This document shows positions 33,826 through 43,289 of a stretch of 64,000 nt of DNA, in pieces (the first letter of the stretch is position 1; each line of letters starts with the position of its first letter). A program made the translations under genes and the position numbers. This DNA comes from Sulfitobacter sabulilitoris (GTDB lineage: Bacteria; Pseudomonadota; Alphaproteobacteria; Rhodobacterales; Rhodobacteraceae), in contig NZ_VANS01000002.1 in the NCBI RefSeq assembly GCF_005887615.1, positions 434,001 to 498,000 on the forward strand. Reading direction: 5' to 3'. The notes beneath the pieces were generated by a model, which ran no database searches, had not been told where the DNA came from, and worked only from the letters and a program-made list of their open reading frames with translations.

Positions 33826-34944
33826 TCAGTTTGTCGAGTTGTTCAGCGTGTTGGCCACGCCAAAGACCGATCCCACGAGCCCCAGAATGGTGCGGGCATT
33901 CGTGATCGGGCTTTCGGTTGCCAGTACCAGGTCGCCGGAATAGATGTCGAACTTGCGGGCTGAAAACAAACCGTCCGAGGTCGTCAGATCAAGGGTAAAG
34001 ACCACCCGCGTCTGGCGTGGGCCACGGACACCGGGCCGGACTGCGTCGGCGGGGTACTCGCGCAGGATCAGGATTCCCTTTGGGTCCGCGCGTGCATCGT
34101 TCACCCCGCCAATGATCGACAGGGCATCGAGCGCTGTGACCTTGTCCCTGGTGAACAGATGAAGCGCCTCTTTGCCCGTAGCGCCAAGCGACAGGAAATA
34201 GCGGTCGTCCTTTTCGATGATGACCTTGTCGCCGCCGCGCAGCCGCGTATCCAGCGCCGGGTTCTCGAACAGGGTCTCTACCGATGTGCCGTAGATCGAC
34301 CCGCCGCGCAGCAACGTCACCTGCGGATTGTTGAGCGCGTCGCGGACGCCTCCGGCATCTGCAATCAGACTGAGAACGGTATAGTTCTGGTCCGGCATCG
34401 GATAGCTGCCCGGCTGCGATACGCCGCCCACCAGATCAACGGAATTCCTGCGCCCCTCGATCAGGCTCAACTGCACCTGCGCCGAGGGAACGATGGCTTC
34501 GAGGCTGCGCTGAATCGCCTGCCGCGCGCTGTCGGGCGTACGACCGGCGATGTTGACCTTGCCGACATAGGGAACAAAGATCGTGCCGCTGGTCGATACG
34601 CGGATCGCCTGCATGTTGGCGACGCGTTGCTCGGTGCTGGTCAACAGCGAATTCTCGCCACTGTCCCAGATCTGCAGGTCGATCGTATCCCCCGCGCGGA
34701 TCACCTGTTCGTCGGATCCCCGGCTGCCGGCGATCCACTGGCGATGCGGCTCTCCGGTGCGCGGCCACTGTGCCACGCTGGGCAGGAAGCTGCGTGTCAC
34801 GGGGTAGATCGCGAAATCGGCATCGACGTCGTCCGCGGACTTGAGGATTTCCGACTCGACGGCCGCACCGCGTGGCAAGCTGACACATCCGGACAAGGCG
34901 GCGATGGCGACAATGCCGACTGCGTGTTTCAGGATATTGATCAT
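33826..34944 (-). CDS. Polysaccharide export outer-membrane lipoprotein (Wza/KpsD family)
   Basis: A 372-residue protein with a lipoprotein signal (lipobox LSGC at residues 17-20) and poly-export and SLBB-type domains. The segment VIRAGDTIDLQIWDSGE opens the export domain; VDLVGGVSQPGSYPMPD and VTALDALSIIGGVNDARADP mark the beta-grasp repeats. Such proteins form the outer-membrane exit for capsule or exopolysaccharide. No Wzc-type kinase is adjacent. It is divergent from the epimerase gene with a 154-base promoter gap. Confidence 0.88.
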   Translation of the reverse strand: MINILKHAVGIVAIAALSGCVSLPRGAAVESEILKSADDVDADFAIYPVTRSFLPSVAQWPRTGEPHRQWIAGSRGSDEQVIRAGDTIDLQIWDSGENSLLTSTEQRVANMQAIRVSTSGTIFVPYVGKVNIAGRTPDSARQAIQRSLEAIVPSAQVQLSLIEGRRNSVDLVGGVSQPGSYPMPDQNYTVLSLIADAGGVRDALNNPQVTLLRGGSIYGTSVETLFENPALDTRLRGGDKVIIEKDDRYFLSLGATGKEALHLFTRDKVTALDALSIIGGVNDARADPKGILILREYPADAVRPGVRGPRQTRVVFTLDLTTSDGLFSARKFDIYSGDLVLATESPITNARTILGLVGSVFGVANTLNNSTN

Positions 34945-35098
34945 CGGGTCGCCTGCTCTGTATTACAATGCCGGTGCCCCCGGACGGATGAAAGCCAATT
35001 GACAGCATGAGACAGCAAATGAAAAGCCTGCCCTGGATCCCGGCTACCGTCGTCGGCACGGTTTTGGTCGAAAGATACTCCTTGCGGACAGCGGGTCA

Positions 35099-35983
35099 AT
35101 GATTTCGGGCGATCCCGCGAAAATCGGCAGAACAGTGTTGCTCGGCAGTTCCGGACGGCTGGGGCGACTGCTGCGCCCGGCCTGGCCTGGCGGGTCGCCT
35201 GCGCTGTGGCACAGCCGCGATGGTGCGGATGGCCGGATGGCGTTCGACCTGTTGCGGGACGCCGCGGCGCTGGAGGCTGCCCTGAGCGATGCGGGCGCGG
35301 TCGTCTGCCTGTCGGGGATCACACCGGCACAGGCCGCCGGCGACGGGGCTGCCATGAGCCTGAATACCGATCTGGCGCTTGCGGTCGTGCGGGCCGCGGC
35401 GCGGGCGGGCGCCGGTCGTGTGTTCCTTGCCTCTTCCGCGGCGGTGTACGGTGCCGCGGGCGGAATACTGGATGAAGACCGGCCCTGCGCGCCGCTGTCG
35501 CCCTACGGCAAGGCCAAACATGCGATGGAACGGGCGGCGGTGCGGCTGGGGCATGATCTCGGCCATCCGGTGACGGCGCTGCGCATCGGCAACGTCGCGG
35601 GGGCCGATGCCATTCTGGCGGGGTGGCGCAGCGGGATGGAGATCGACCGATTCCCGGACGGGTCCACGCCGCGGCGCAGCTATATCGGACCGATCACGCT
35701 GGCGCGTGTTCTGGCGATGTTGGCGCGGCACTCGGCTCGCCACATGCCGGCGACATTGAACGTCGCCGCGCCCGGCAGTGTGGAGATGGGCGCGATTTTG
35801 TCAGCCGCCGACCTGCCGTGGACACCGCGCCCCGCAATCGCCGGCGCCATTCCCGATGTCTCGCTGTCCACGCAACGGCTTGCGCAATTGGTGCCGCTTG
35901 CGCCAGAAGACAGCGACCCGTTGAATTTGGTGGCAGAGTGGCGCCGTGTCTTGAACGGTCCCTTGAACCCGAGAGAGCCATGA
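35099..35983 (+). CDS. NAD-dependent epimerase/dehydratase, polysaccharide locus
   Basis: A 294-residue short-chain dehydrogenase-like protein. The N-terminal Rossmann motif is VLLGSSGRLGRLL and the catalytic pair lies in SPYGKAKHAMERA; FLASSAAVYGAAGG supplies the serine. It is shorter than sugar 4-epimerases and lacks their C-terminal substrate loops, so the nucleotide-sugar substrate cannot be named. Its stop overlaps the sugar transferase start in an ATGA. A start at a downstream GTG within the Rossmann motif approach is possible because the ATG has a poor ribosome-binding site. Confidence 0.75.
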   Translation: MISGDPAKIGRTVLLGSSGRLGRLLRPAWPGGSPALWHSRDGADGRMAFDLLRDAAALEAALSDAGAVVCLSGITPAQAAGDGAAMSLNTDLALAVVRAAARAGAGRVFLASSAAVYGAAGGILDEDRPCAPLSPYGKAKHAMERAAVRLGHDLGHPVTALRIGNVAGADAILAGWRSGMEIDRFPDGSTPRRSYIGPITLARVLAMLARHSARHMPATLNVAAPGSVEMGAILSAADLPWTPRPAIAGAIPDVSLSTQRLAQLVPLAPEDSDPLNLVAEWRRVLNGPLNPREP

Positions 35984-36621
35984 CCCTGCGCAAACGCCTG
36001 TTCGATCTGTTTTTCGCCAGCCTGCTGGTTGTGATCCTGGGGCCGATCTTGATTGGGCTTTTGGGGTATATCTGGTGGCGCGAGGGGCGGCCGCTGTTTT
36101 ACGTGGCGGAGCGGATGAAGACGCCGACCGAACCCTTGAACCTTTGGAAGCTCCGGACGATGACCGTGGTTCCAGAGGATCAGGGCGTGTCTGGCGGCGA
36201 CAAGTCGGCTCGGGTCACGCCGACAGGCCGCTGGCTGCGCGCCAAGCGACTGGATGAATTCCCGCAACTTTGGAACATCCTGAAAGGCGACCTGAGCTTT
36301 GTCGGGCCACGCCCGCCGCTGCGCGAATACGTGGAGCGGTTCCCCGACATCTACGACGAGGTGCTGAAATCGCGGCCGGGCGTGACCGGGCTGGCCACGA
36401 TCCGATTCCACAAGCACGAGGACGCCCTGTTGCAACGGTGCAAGACCGCTGCGGAAACCGATGATATCTACACCCGAATCTGCGTTCCGCGCAAAGCACG
36501 TCTTGACCTGATCTATCAGCGCCATCAAAGCACGTGCTACGACTTTGACCTTGTATTCCAGACCATCGGAAACCTGTTTCGTCGAAAAAGCAGCCAGAAG
36601 CGGCGATCGGTTCGCAAATAG
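35980..36621 (+). CDS. Undecaprenyl-phosphate sugar phosphotransferase (bacterial sugar transferase)
   Basis: A 213-residue membrane enzyme of the initiating-transferase family, which moves a sugar-1-phosphate from a UDP-sugar onto undecaprenyl phosphate. One hydrophobic helix (about residues 10-32, LFFASLLVVILGPILIGLLG) is followed by the catalytic core with KLRTM, RAKRLDEFPQLWNILKGDLSF, VGPRPPLREYV and PGVTGLATI. It lacks the long N-terminal membrane domain of WcaJ. It is translationally coupled to the preceding epimerase. Start of a repeat unit for exopolysaccharide is the likely role. Confidence 0.93.
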   Translation: MTLRKRLFDLFFASLLVVILGPILIGLLGYIWWREGRPLFYVAERMKTPTEPLNLWKLRTMTVVPEDQGVSGGDKSARVTPTGRWLRAKRLDEFPQLWNILKGDLSFVGPRPPLREYVERFPDIYDEVLKSRPGVTGLATIRFHKHEDALLQRCKTAAETDDIYTRICVPRKARLDLIYQRHQSTCYDFDLVFQTIGNLFRRKSSQKRRSVRK

Positions 36622-36650
36622 CGGCGGGTTTCTTCCGATCCCCGGCTCGG

Positions 36651-36671
36651 AGCAGACTCTGCTATTTTTTT
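36651..36671 (+). terminator. Weak intrinsic terminator after the sugar transferase
   Basis: A 5-bp stem AGCAG/CTGCT with a three-base loop is followed by ATTTTTTT, 29 bases after the sugar-transferase stop. The stem is short, so termination may be partial; the FlaA1-like gene begins 145 bases further on. Confidence 0.4.
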
Positions 36672-36815
36672 CGGCACCCATGCTATATTAGGCTGCCTAT
36701 TGGACGGGAAAGCGCCTGAGGCACCATGTTTTCGGCTGGTTCAGGTTCCCGACGCTAGCCGCGAGTGCTTTGTCAAAGGCTGTTGGTCGATGGACGCCAA
36801 TTGAGGGCGATTTGA

Positions 36816-38714
36816 ATGTTGAGTATTATTAAGTCGCTGTCTCCGCGGCAAAAGCGAACGATCATGCTCTTGTTGGATACGGCGCTTGTCGTCTTTGCCC
36901 TGTCCTTTGCGTTCGCCGTTCAGACACTTCCTGAAAACGCCTTTGCGACGATGATCCACTATCTGCCGGTATTACCTTACATGGTGGCAACGACCATCGG
37001 GGCGTCGATGTACCTGGGCATCTGCGCGGTTCGCCTGAATTCCTATGAAACCGGTGCCATCGGGCAAACAGCGGTGTTTTCAGGCTGCCTTGTCCTCGCA
37101 TCGGTCGTCTTTTCGTCGATTGCCGGGCTGGACCTGCCGCTTGGCGTCCACTTCGTGTTCGGCGTCAGTTTCTTCCTGTTCTCGGTCATCAGCCGGACGA
37201 TCCTGCTTCAGGTGCTGCTGGCGATTTACCGCCGGTCGGCGCCACGTTTTCGCGTGCTGATCTACGGTGCCGGAACGACCGGCATGCAACTGACATCGGC
37301 CCTGCGGGGGCACGAGACGATCGAACCGGTCGCATTCGTAGATGACAACCGCGCCTTGCAGGGGCTGACCGTTGCGCGATTGCCGGTGTTCGCCCCGGCG
37401 CGAATTTCCGAGATCGTGAAGACCTACAAGATCGATCGCGTCCTTTTGGCGATACCATCGGTCAGCCCGCCCAAGCAGGCTCAGATCGCGCGGCGGTTGC
37501 AGAAGATGGGACTGGAGGTGCAGACCCTGCCGTCCTTTGCCCAGCTGATTGGCGAAGAGGCGCTTGTCGACAAGCTCAAGCCGGTCTCGTCGCACAAGTT
37601 CCTGAACCGGGCCGAGGTCGAAGAATCCCTGGGCGAGAGCGTTGGCTGCTACGAAGATCGTGTCGTGTTGATTTCGGGGGCGGGCGGGTCCATCGGGTCG
37701 GAGCTGTGCCGCCAGGTGCTCGATTGCCGGCCCAGCAAGATGGTCTTGTACGAGTTGAGCGAGCTGGCGTTGTACAACGTCGACATGGAATTGCGTCAAC
37801 TGGCCGAGGGAACAACGATCGAGATCGTGCCGATCCTGGGATCCGTCACCGACAGTCGCCAGGTCCGCAAGGTGATGAACGAGCATGGCGTTCAGGTCGT
37901 GTTGCACGCCGCTGCCTACAAGCACGTGCCGCTGGTCGAAAGCAATCCGCTCTCGGGGTTGGTCAACAACGTGTTCGGCACTCAGACGCTGGCGCAGCAG
38001 GCGGCGAAGGCCGGGGTGGAGCGTTTCATCCTGGTGTCATCGGACAAGGCCGTGCGCCCGACCAATGTGATGGGCGCGTCGAAACGACTGGCCGAATTCG
38101 TGGTGCAGGACATTGCGCAGCGGATTCCGGTGGGTAAGGGCCCGATCTACACCATGGTGCGCTTTGGCAATGTGCTTGGGTCTTCGGGGTCGGTGATCCC
38201 GCTGTTTCAGGACCAAGTGACCCGCGGCGGGCCCCTGACCGTGACCGACCCGTCGGTGTCGCGCTATTTCATGACTGTCCAGGAGGCCGTCAAGCTGGTG
38301 TTGCAGACCGGGTCGCTGGCGCAGGGCGGCGAGGTCTTTGTGCTGGATATGGGCAAGCCTGTTCCGATCATGCACCTGGCCCGGCAAGTGATTGAAAGCG
38401 CCGGTTACACCGTGCGTGACGATACGCACCCGGATGGCGATATCGAGATCCGGATCACCGGCCTGCGCCCGGGCGAGAAATTGACCGAGGAGCTGACGCT
38501 GTCGGGCGATCTCGTGGCAACGCGGCACCCCAAGATATTCTCGGCGCGCGAGGATGCGTTGTCGGAGATCGAGATCGCCACGGCCCTGCGCGGACTGCGC
38601 GAGGCATTCGTCGCCAGCGACGAGGTGATGGCCCGTGACGTGGTCATGCGCTGGGTCGAAGGGTTCAACGCCAGCCGTTTGCCGGCCCAGGAACGTCACG
38701 CCGTGCGCGGATGA
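36816..38714 (+). CDS. Membrane nucleotide-sugar 4,6-dehydratase (FlaA1/CapD/PglF family)
   Basis: A 632-residue protein. Four transmembrane helices (about residues 15-140) precede a Rossmann-like domain (150-260, VLIYGAGTTGMQLTSAL) and an extended short-chain dehydrogenase domain (285-590). That domain has ISGAGGSIGSELCRQ, HAAAYKHVPLVESNP and SSDKAVRPTNVMGASKR, where methionine replaces the usual tyrosine, as in PglF-type UDP-GlcNAc 4,6-dehydratases. It makes the 4-keto precursor of a diamino or deoxy sugar. The gene stands alone with its own upstream gap of 194 bases. Confidence 0.9.
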   Translation: MLSIIKSLSPRQKRTIMLLLDTALVVFALSFAFAVQTLPENAFATMIHYLPVLPYMVATTIGASMYLGICAVRLNSYETGAIGQTAVFSGCLVLASVVFSSIAGLDLPLGVHFVFGVSFFLFSVISRTILLQVLLAIYRRSAPRFRVLIYGAGTTGMQLTSALRGHETIEPVAFVDDNRALQGLTVARLPVFAPARISEIVKTYKIDRVLLAIPSVSPPKQAQIARRLQKMGLEVQTLPSFAQLIGEEALVDKLKPVSSHKFLNRAEVEESLGESVGCYEDRVVLISGAGGSIGSELCRQVLDCRPSKMVLYELSELALYNVDMELRQLAEGTTIEIVPILGSVTDSRQVRKVMNEHGVQVVLHAAAYKHVPLVESNPLSGLVNNVFGTQTLAQQAAKAGVERFILVSSDKAVRPTNVMGASKRLAEFVVQDIAQRIPVGKGPIYTMVRFGNVLGSSGSVIPLFQDQVTRGGPLTVTDPSVSRYFMTVQEAVKLVLQTGSLAQGGEVFVLDMGKPVPIMHLARQVIESAGYTVRDDTHPDGDIEIRITGLRPGEKLTEELTLSGDLVATRHPKIFSAREDALSEIEIATALRGLREAFVASDEVMARDVVMRWVEGFNASRLPAQERHAVRG

Positions 38715-38900
38715 CACCCCATCGGCGGTGATCGATCCGGAACTTCGACCGCGTGGAGCAACCCGGCCGTGGGCAACACCTGTCACCCAAAAGCCGCGAT
38801 TGGCCGATCTCCGCCTGCGTTACGCGCTTGGTTGCGTTGATCTGACGCGCGCGGCGGGGCACTAACAGGTGGAACATCAGGCTGTTGAAAGGTGACACTC
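38715..38900. other. Intergenic gap before the YjbH gene
   Basis: The 186 bases hold no gene I can support. The end contains GAAAGGTGA, which serves as the ribosome-binding site for the YjbH-like gene. I saw no convincing promoter boxes or hairpin. Confidence 0.4.
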
Positions 38901-41081
38901 GTGCTGCACGCTCTGAAACGGCTCATTCCGGTGGCGGTGCCGCTTGGCCTTGCGTTTGGGGCGGGGACGGGGGCAATGGCGCAATCCGGCGGTGATATCT
39001 ATCCCGTATCGGATCAGCCCAGCCTCAACTTCTACGGCCTGCCCGGATTGGTCGACATGCCGGAGGCGCAGGCCCTGCCGGACGGGCAGCTTGTCCTGTC
39101 GGTGTCGAGCTTTGGCGGGATCACACGCAACACGCTGAGCTTTCAGGCGACCCCCCGGATCACCGCGAGCTTCCGCTATGTCGGCATTCAGGACTGGAAC
39201 TCCGATGGGTTCGAGACCTACCGCGATCGCAATTTCGACGTGCGTTTCCTGCTCAATCGCGAAAGCCGGATCTGGCCTGCGGTCACCGTCGGACTTCAGG
39301 ATTTTGCCGGAACAGGGATCAACGCGGGCGAATACGTCGTCGCCAGCAAATCCTTTGCGACGCCGGGAATCGGCGCTGCGCGGCTGCCCGGCACGGTGCG
39401 CGTCACCGCGGGTCTGGGGTGGGGGCGGCTTGGCAGTTCCGGCAGCATCGGGAACCCGTTCGGCACCGAACGCCCGACGTTCAACCCCAACGAAACGGGT
39501 GGATCGTTTTCGGTCGATCAATGGTTCCGTGGCCCTGCCGCCCCGTTCGGCGGGGTGGAGTGGCAGATCAACGACACCTTCGGCGTAAAGGCCGAATATT
39601 CGTCTGATGCCTACCTGCCCGAGGCCGCGCAACGCGGGGTGTTCACACGCACGTCGCGCTTCAACTTTGGGGCGGAGTACCAGTATTCGAAAGCGCTGCG
39701 GCTGGGAGCCTACTATCTTTACGGCTCTGAAATCGGGATCTCGGCGCAGCTTCAGCTGAATCCGAAACGCCCGGTCACGGACATGCGCCAACCCGCCCCG
39801 CGCCCGATCCAGCCGCGCCCAAGCCGTACGTCCGATCCTGCCGCTTATGCGACCGATTGGGCAGCCGCCCCCTCCGCGACCCTGACGTTGCGCGATCGCC
39901 TTGCGCCCCTGCTGCGGCAAAGCGGACTATACATCGAGGCGCTGTCGGTGACGCCGACGCAGGCGGAGTTGCGGTTCCTGAACACCCGGTATCTGTCCAC
40001 GACAAATGCGGTGGGGCGCGCGGCGCGGGCCATGGCGCAGGTCATGCCCGCCTCCGTCGAGACGTTTCGCATCGTGCCGACCTCCGAAGGGATGGCGCTG
40101 TCGGCTGTCACGATCCGCCGGTCCGACCTCGAGGCGCTGGAATTCGACCCGCAGGCCCATGATGCCCTGCTGGCGGTCACCGGTTTCGGCGAGGCCGCAC
40201 CGCGGCTTGCCGGTGCAATCGACGGCGGCGATGTCTATCCCGATTTCAGCTGGTCCATCGGACCGTACCTGAACCCCAGCTATTTCGACCCGGACGAACC
40301 GATCCGCGCGGATTTCGGGGTCAAGGCGTCGGCGGAATACCGGCTGGCGTCGGGCTGGCTTGTCGGCGGGCAGGTGCGTCATCGTCTTGCGGGCAACATC
40401 GGCAGTTCCAACCGCCCGTCGAATTCCGTGCTGCCGCGGGTGCGCACGAATGCACGCGAATATGCACGCGGCGCGGATACCTATATCGAAACGCTTTACG
40501 GCAGCCGCCAATGGAAGACCGGCCAAAATACATATGCTCGCGTGACGGCGGGGTATCTTGAATCGATGTTCGGCGGTGTTTCGGCAGAGCTGCTGTGGAA
40601 ACCGGTCAGCAGCAGGCTCGCGCTGGGCGCCGAGGCAAATTACGTCAAGCAGCGCGAATTCGACAGGGGCTTCGGGTTTCAGGATTACTCGGTCGCGACA
40701 GGCCATGTGTCGGCCTATTACGAGCTTGGCGAGGATTACCTCGCGCAACTCGACGTGGGGCGGTATCTTGCCGGCGATGTCGGCGCGACGCTGACCCTGA
40801 CGCGCGAGTTCAGGAACGGCTGGCGGATTGGCGGCTTCATGACCCTGACGGATGTGTCTTCCGAGGATTTCGGCGAGGGATCCTTTGACAAGGGCATCGC
40901 GATGACGATCCCGATCAATTGGTTTCTGGGCAAGCCCACACGCCAGGCGGCGTCGGGGACGATCCGCCCGATTCAGCGTGATGGCGGCGCGCGGCTTTCC
41001 GTGCCGAACAGGCTTTATGAACAGGTGCGGTCGGGGCATCGCGATGCCGTCGCCGGCCAATGGTCGAGGGTGCTGCAATGA
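38901..41081 (+). CDS. YjbH-domain outer-membrane protein
   Basis: A 726-residue exported protein. Signal peptide at residues 1-28 (hydrophobic VAVPLGLAFGAGTGAMA); the N-terminal part has LNFYGLPGLVDMPEAQALPDG and related segments of the YjbH (DUF940) family, and the rest is rich in alternating aromatic strands such as ISVSSFGG-type and YYELGEDYLAQLDVGRYL, consistent with a beta-barrel. In enterobacteria yjbEFGH controls an exopolysaccharide. GTG at 38901 is chosen because AAAGGTGA precedes it; a GTG three codons upstream lacks one. Its stop overlaps the YjbF gene. Confidence 0.82.
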   Translation: MLHALKRLIPVAVPLGLAFGAGTGAMAQSGGDIYPVSDQPSLNFYGLPGLVDMPEAQALPDGQLVLSVSSFGGITRNTLSFQATPRITASFRYVGIQDWNSDGFETYRDRNFDVRFLLNRESRIWPAVTVGLQDFAGTGINAGEYVVASKSFATPGIGAARLPGTVRVTAGLGWGRLGSSGSIGNPFGTERPTFNPNETGGSFSVDQWFRGPAAPFGGVEWQINDTFGVKAEYSSDAYLPEAAQRGVFTRTSRFNFGAEYQYSKALRLGAYYLYGSEIGISAQLQLNPKRPVTDMRQPAPRPIQPRPSRTSDPAAYATDWAAAPSATLTLRDRLAPLLRQSGLYIEALSVTPTQAELRFLNTRYLSTTNAVGRAARAMAQVMPASVETFRIVPTSEGMALSAVTIRRSDLEALEFDPQAHDALLAVTGFGEAAPRLAGAIDGGDVYPDFSWSIGPYLNPSYFDPDEPIRADFGVKASAEYRLASGWLVGGQVRHRLAGNIGSSNRPSNSVLPRVRTNAREYARGADTYIETLYGSRQWKTGQNTYARVTAGYLESMFGGVSAELLWKPVSSRLALGAEANYVKQREFDRGFGFQDYSVATGHVSAYYELGEDYLAQLDVGRYLAGDVGATLTLTREFRNGWRIGGFMTLTDVSSEDFGEGSFDKGIAMTIPINWFLGKPTRQAASGTIRPIQRDGGARLSVPNRLYEQVRSGHRDAVAGQWSRVLQ

Positions 41082-41755
41082 GTGTTGGATTGCGTGCGAT
41101 CTGTGCCGCCGCGGCGTTGACCGCGCTGGCCGCCTGCAGCGGTGGAATTCGTGGCGGATCCATCGAACAGGCGGCGCTGGACGCGGTGGTGGGAACGGCA
41201 GGACCCGCGCCGGCACCGGTTGCCGTGACCCTTGGCGGTGTCGCGCAGGCGGCCCCGGATGTTCTGGCGGTCACGCCCGAGCGGCTTGGCAAGACCGGAT
41301 ACCTGGACCTGGTGGCGCAGCGGCGCGATGCAACGCCCGGCCTGATCACCGTCTGGCAATCTTCGGATGCCGCGCAGATCGTGCTGCGGGATGGTGTGCT
41401 GGTGACCACACGCGGCGTGGGCCGCGATCTTTTGTCGTCTGACGTGACATCCACGATTGCGGCGGTCACCGCCCGGAGGTCAGGCGCGGGAGAACGCAGC
41501 ATGGTGCTGCAGCAGGGCGACAACACCTATACGACGCTGCGGCTGCAATGCGACATCGCCAACCTTGGTCAGGCGCCGCTTGCAATCGGGTCCAATACCC
41601 TTGCCACCACGCGACTGCGCGAGACCTGCAGGGGCCCTACCGGCACGTTCGCCAATGATTACTGGGTGCAGATCGGTAACAACAAGATCCGCAAGTCGCG
41701 GCAGTGGGTCGGACCGACCGTGGGTTACTACACCATTTTGGTGCTGGAACAGTAA
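41078..41755 (+). CDS. YjbF-family lipoprotein
   Basis: A 225-residue lipoprotein: hydrophobic signal with lipobox LAAC (cysteine near residue 19). The mature part contains VLRDGVLVTTRGVGRDLLSSD and RKSRQWVGPTVGYYTILVLE, characteristic of the YjbF/GfcB family (DUF2886 group) found in exopolysaccharide and group 4 capsule operons. ATG at 41078 overlaps the YjbH stop by four bases, so the two are coupled and probably work together at the outer membrane in polymer secretion. Confidence 0.82.
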   Translation: MSVGLRAICAAAALTALAACSGGIRGGSIEQAALDAVVGTAGPAPAPVAVTLGGVAQAAPDVLAVTPERLGKTGYLDLVAQRRDATPGLITVWQSSDAAQIVLRDGVLVTTRGVGRDLLSSDVTSTIAAVTARRSGAGERSMVLQQGDNTYTTLRLQCDIANLGQAPLAIGSNTLATTRLRETCRGPTGTFANDYWVQIGNNKIRKSRQWVGPTVGYYTILVLEQ

Positions 41756-41816
41756 GGTCTGGCCAAAACCTGCCTGCCCCCTTGCCGTGAGATGCGGGGC
41801 AGTCCACCTATAGGCC

Positions 41817-42671
41817 ATGACACGTACATTGCTTTCGCTCGGGCACGGATATTCGGCCCGCTATCTTGCCGAATTGCTGATCCCGCAAGGGTGGCGCATC
41901 ATCGGCACCACACGCAGTGCCGACAAGGCGCGCGACATCGCGAAGACCGGCGTGGAGCCGTTGATCTGGCCGGGCACCGATCTGGGCGATGCATTGGCGG
42001 CGGCCGACAGCGTTCTGGTGTCGGTCGGGCCCGGTCCGGACGGTGACCCGGTTCTGGCGCAGGCCCGCCCCCTGATCGAGGCGGCCGCGCCGCATCTGCG
42101 GTGGGTCGGATACCTGTCCACCACCGGCGTCTATGGCGATCACGGTGGCGATTGGGTGGACGAGAACACCGCGCTGGAGCCTTCGACCGAACGTGGCAAG
42201 GCGCGCGTCGCCGCCGAAGCGGCATGGCGCGGCGTCCCTGGACTACCGTTGCACATTTTTCGCCTGGCGGGGATCTATGGGCCCGGTCGCGGCCCCTTTG
42301 CCAAGGTGCTCAACGGCACCGCGCGGCGGATCATCAAGCCCGGACAGGTGTTTTCGCGCATTCACGTCGAGGACATCGCACAGGTGCTGGCAGCGTCGCT
42401 GGACCGGCCAAATCCCGGCGCTGTCTATAACCTTTGCGATGACGATCCCGCGCCGCCGCAGGACGTGATCGGCCATGCCGCCGAATTGCTGGGCATGCCG
42501 CTGCCGCCTGCCGTCGCCTTCGAAGACGCCGACATGTCACCGATGGCGCGCAGCTTTTATGCCGAAAGCAAGAAGGTGCGGAACGATCTGATCAAGCAGG
42601 AGTTGGGAATCGACCTTCGCTATCCCGACTACCGCAAAGGATTGCGTGCCATGATGACGCAAGACACCTGA
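41817..42671 (+). CDS. SDR-type NAD(P)-dependent oxidoreductase (YeeZ-like)
   Basis: A 284-residue short-chain dehydrogenase fold. The nucleotide-binding motif is LSLGHGYSARYLAELL and YLSTTGVYGDHGGDWVDE lies where the catalytic serine and tyrosine region is expected. LFRLAGIYGPGRGPF-type sequence (HIFRLAGIYGPGRG) and YNLCDDDPAPPQDVI resemble the Escherichia coli YeeZ family of unknown substrate. It lies between the YjbF gene and the ExoD gene on the same strand. Confidence 0.78.
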   Translation: MTRTLLSLGHGYSARYLAELLIPQGWRIIGTTRSADKARDIAKTGVEPLIWPGTDLGDALAAADSVLVSVGPGPDGDPVLAQARPLIEAAAPHLRWVGYLSTTGVYGDHGGDWVDENTALEPSTERGKARVAAEAAWRGVPGLPLHIFRLAGIYGPGRGPFAKVLNGTARRIIKPGQVFSRIHVEDIAQVLAASLDRPNPGAVYNLCDDDPAPPQDVIGHAAELLGMPLPPAVAFEDADMSPMARSFYAESKKVRNDLIKQELGIDLRYPDYRKGLRAMMTQDT

Positions 42672-42675
42672 CAAG

Positions 42676-43284
42676 ATGCAAGCGATTCCAACGGAATCCC
42701 AGGATGACAGACCGCTGACGCATCTGTTGGATGCGGTTGCGCAGGCCGCGGACCGCGAAGTCGTAACGGTGCGCGACGTCATTTCCGAGATCGGAGACCG
42801 GTCCATCACGCCTTTCATCCTGATGATCGCGCTTTTGCTGGTGTCGCCGATTTCGGGCATTCCGATGGTGCCCACGATCACCGCCGTCATCATCTGCCTG
42901 CTGTCGGCGCAAGCGCTCCTGGGGCGCAAGCGCCTTTGGCTGCCCGCCCTCCTGATGGACCGCGCGGTTGCGGGGCGAAACCTGAAATCAGCGGTCGCGT
43001 GGCTGCGTCGTCCGGCGGCATGGATCGATCGCCACTCGCATCCGCGCCTGCAATTCCTGACCGTGGGGCCGATGCGGTTCCTGACCTTGCTGCAATGCAC
43101 CATCATTCCGCTTGGCTGGCCGGCGCTTGAAATCCTGCCGACGGTCACGTCGTTCGGTGCCGGCACGATTGCGCTTTTGGTGTTCGGATTGTTCACGCGC
43201 GACGGACTTTACGTGCTGGCCGGCTACTGCGTCAGCGCCCTGATGGCGGTCGTCATCCTGCTGGTCGTGCGGGGCTGGTTCTGA
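42676..43284 (+). CDS. Exopolysaccharide synthesis protein, ExoD family
   Basis: A 202-residue inner-membrane protein with about four to five hydrophobic helices. The conserved N-terminal segment LTHLLDAVAQAADREVVTVRDVISEIGDRSITPFIL and ISGIPMVPTITAVIICLLSAQ (quoted as key short runs ISEIGDRSITP and ISGIPMVPT) match ExoD, linked to exopolysaccharide production and alkaline tolerance in Sinorhizobium. It starts 4 bases after the dehydrogenase stop and converges on dxs with five bases between stops. Confidence 0.85.
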   Translation: MQAIPTESQDDRPLTHLLDAVAQAADREVVTVRDVISEIGDRSITPFILMIALLLVSPISGIPMVPTITAVIICLLSAQALLGRKRLWLPALLMDRAVAGRNLKSAVAWLRRPAAWIDRHSHPRLQFLTVGPMRFLTLLQCTIIPLGWPALEILPTVTSFGAGTIALLVFGLFTRDGLYVLAGYCVSALMAVVILLVVRGWF

Positions 43285-43289
43285 TCCGC

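Noticed and set aside
38037..38786. 249-codon minus-strand frame opposite the FlaA1-like gene
   Set aside because: Shadow frame; the plus-strand gene has intact motifs over the whole region.
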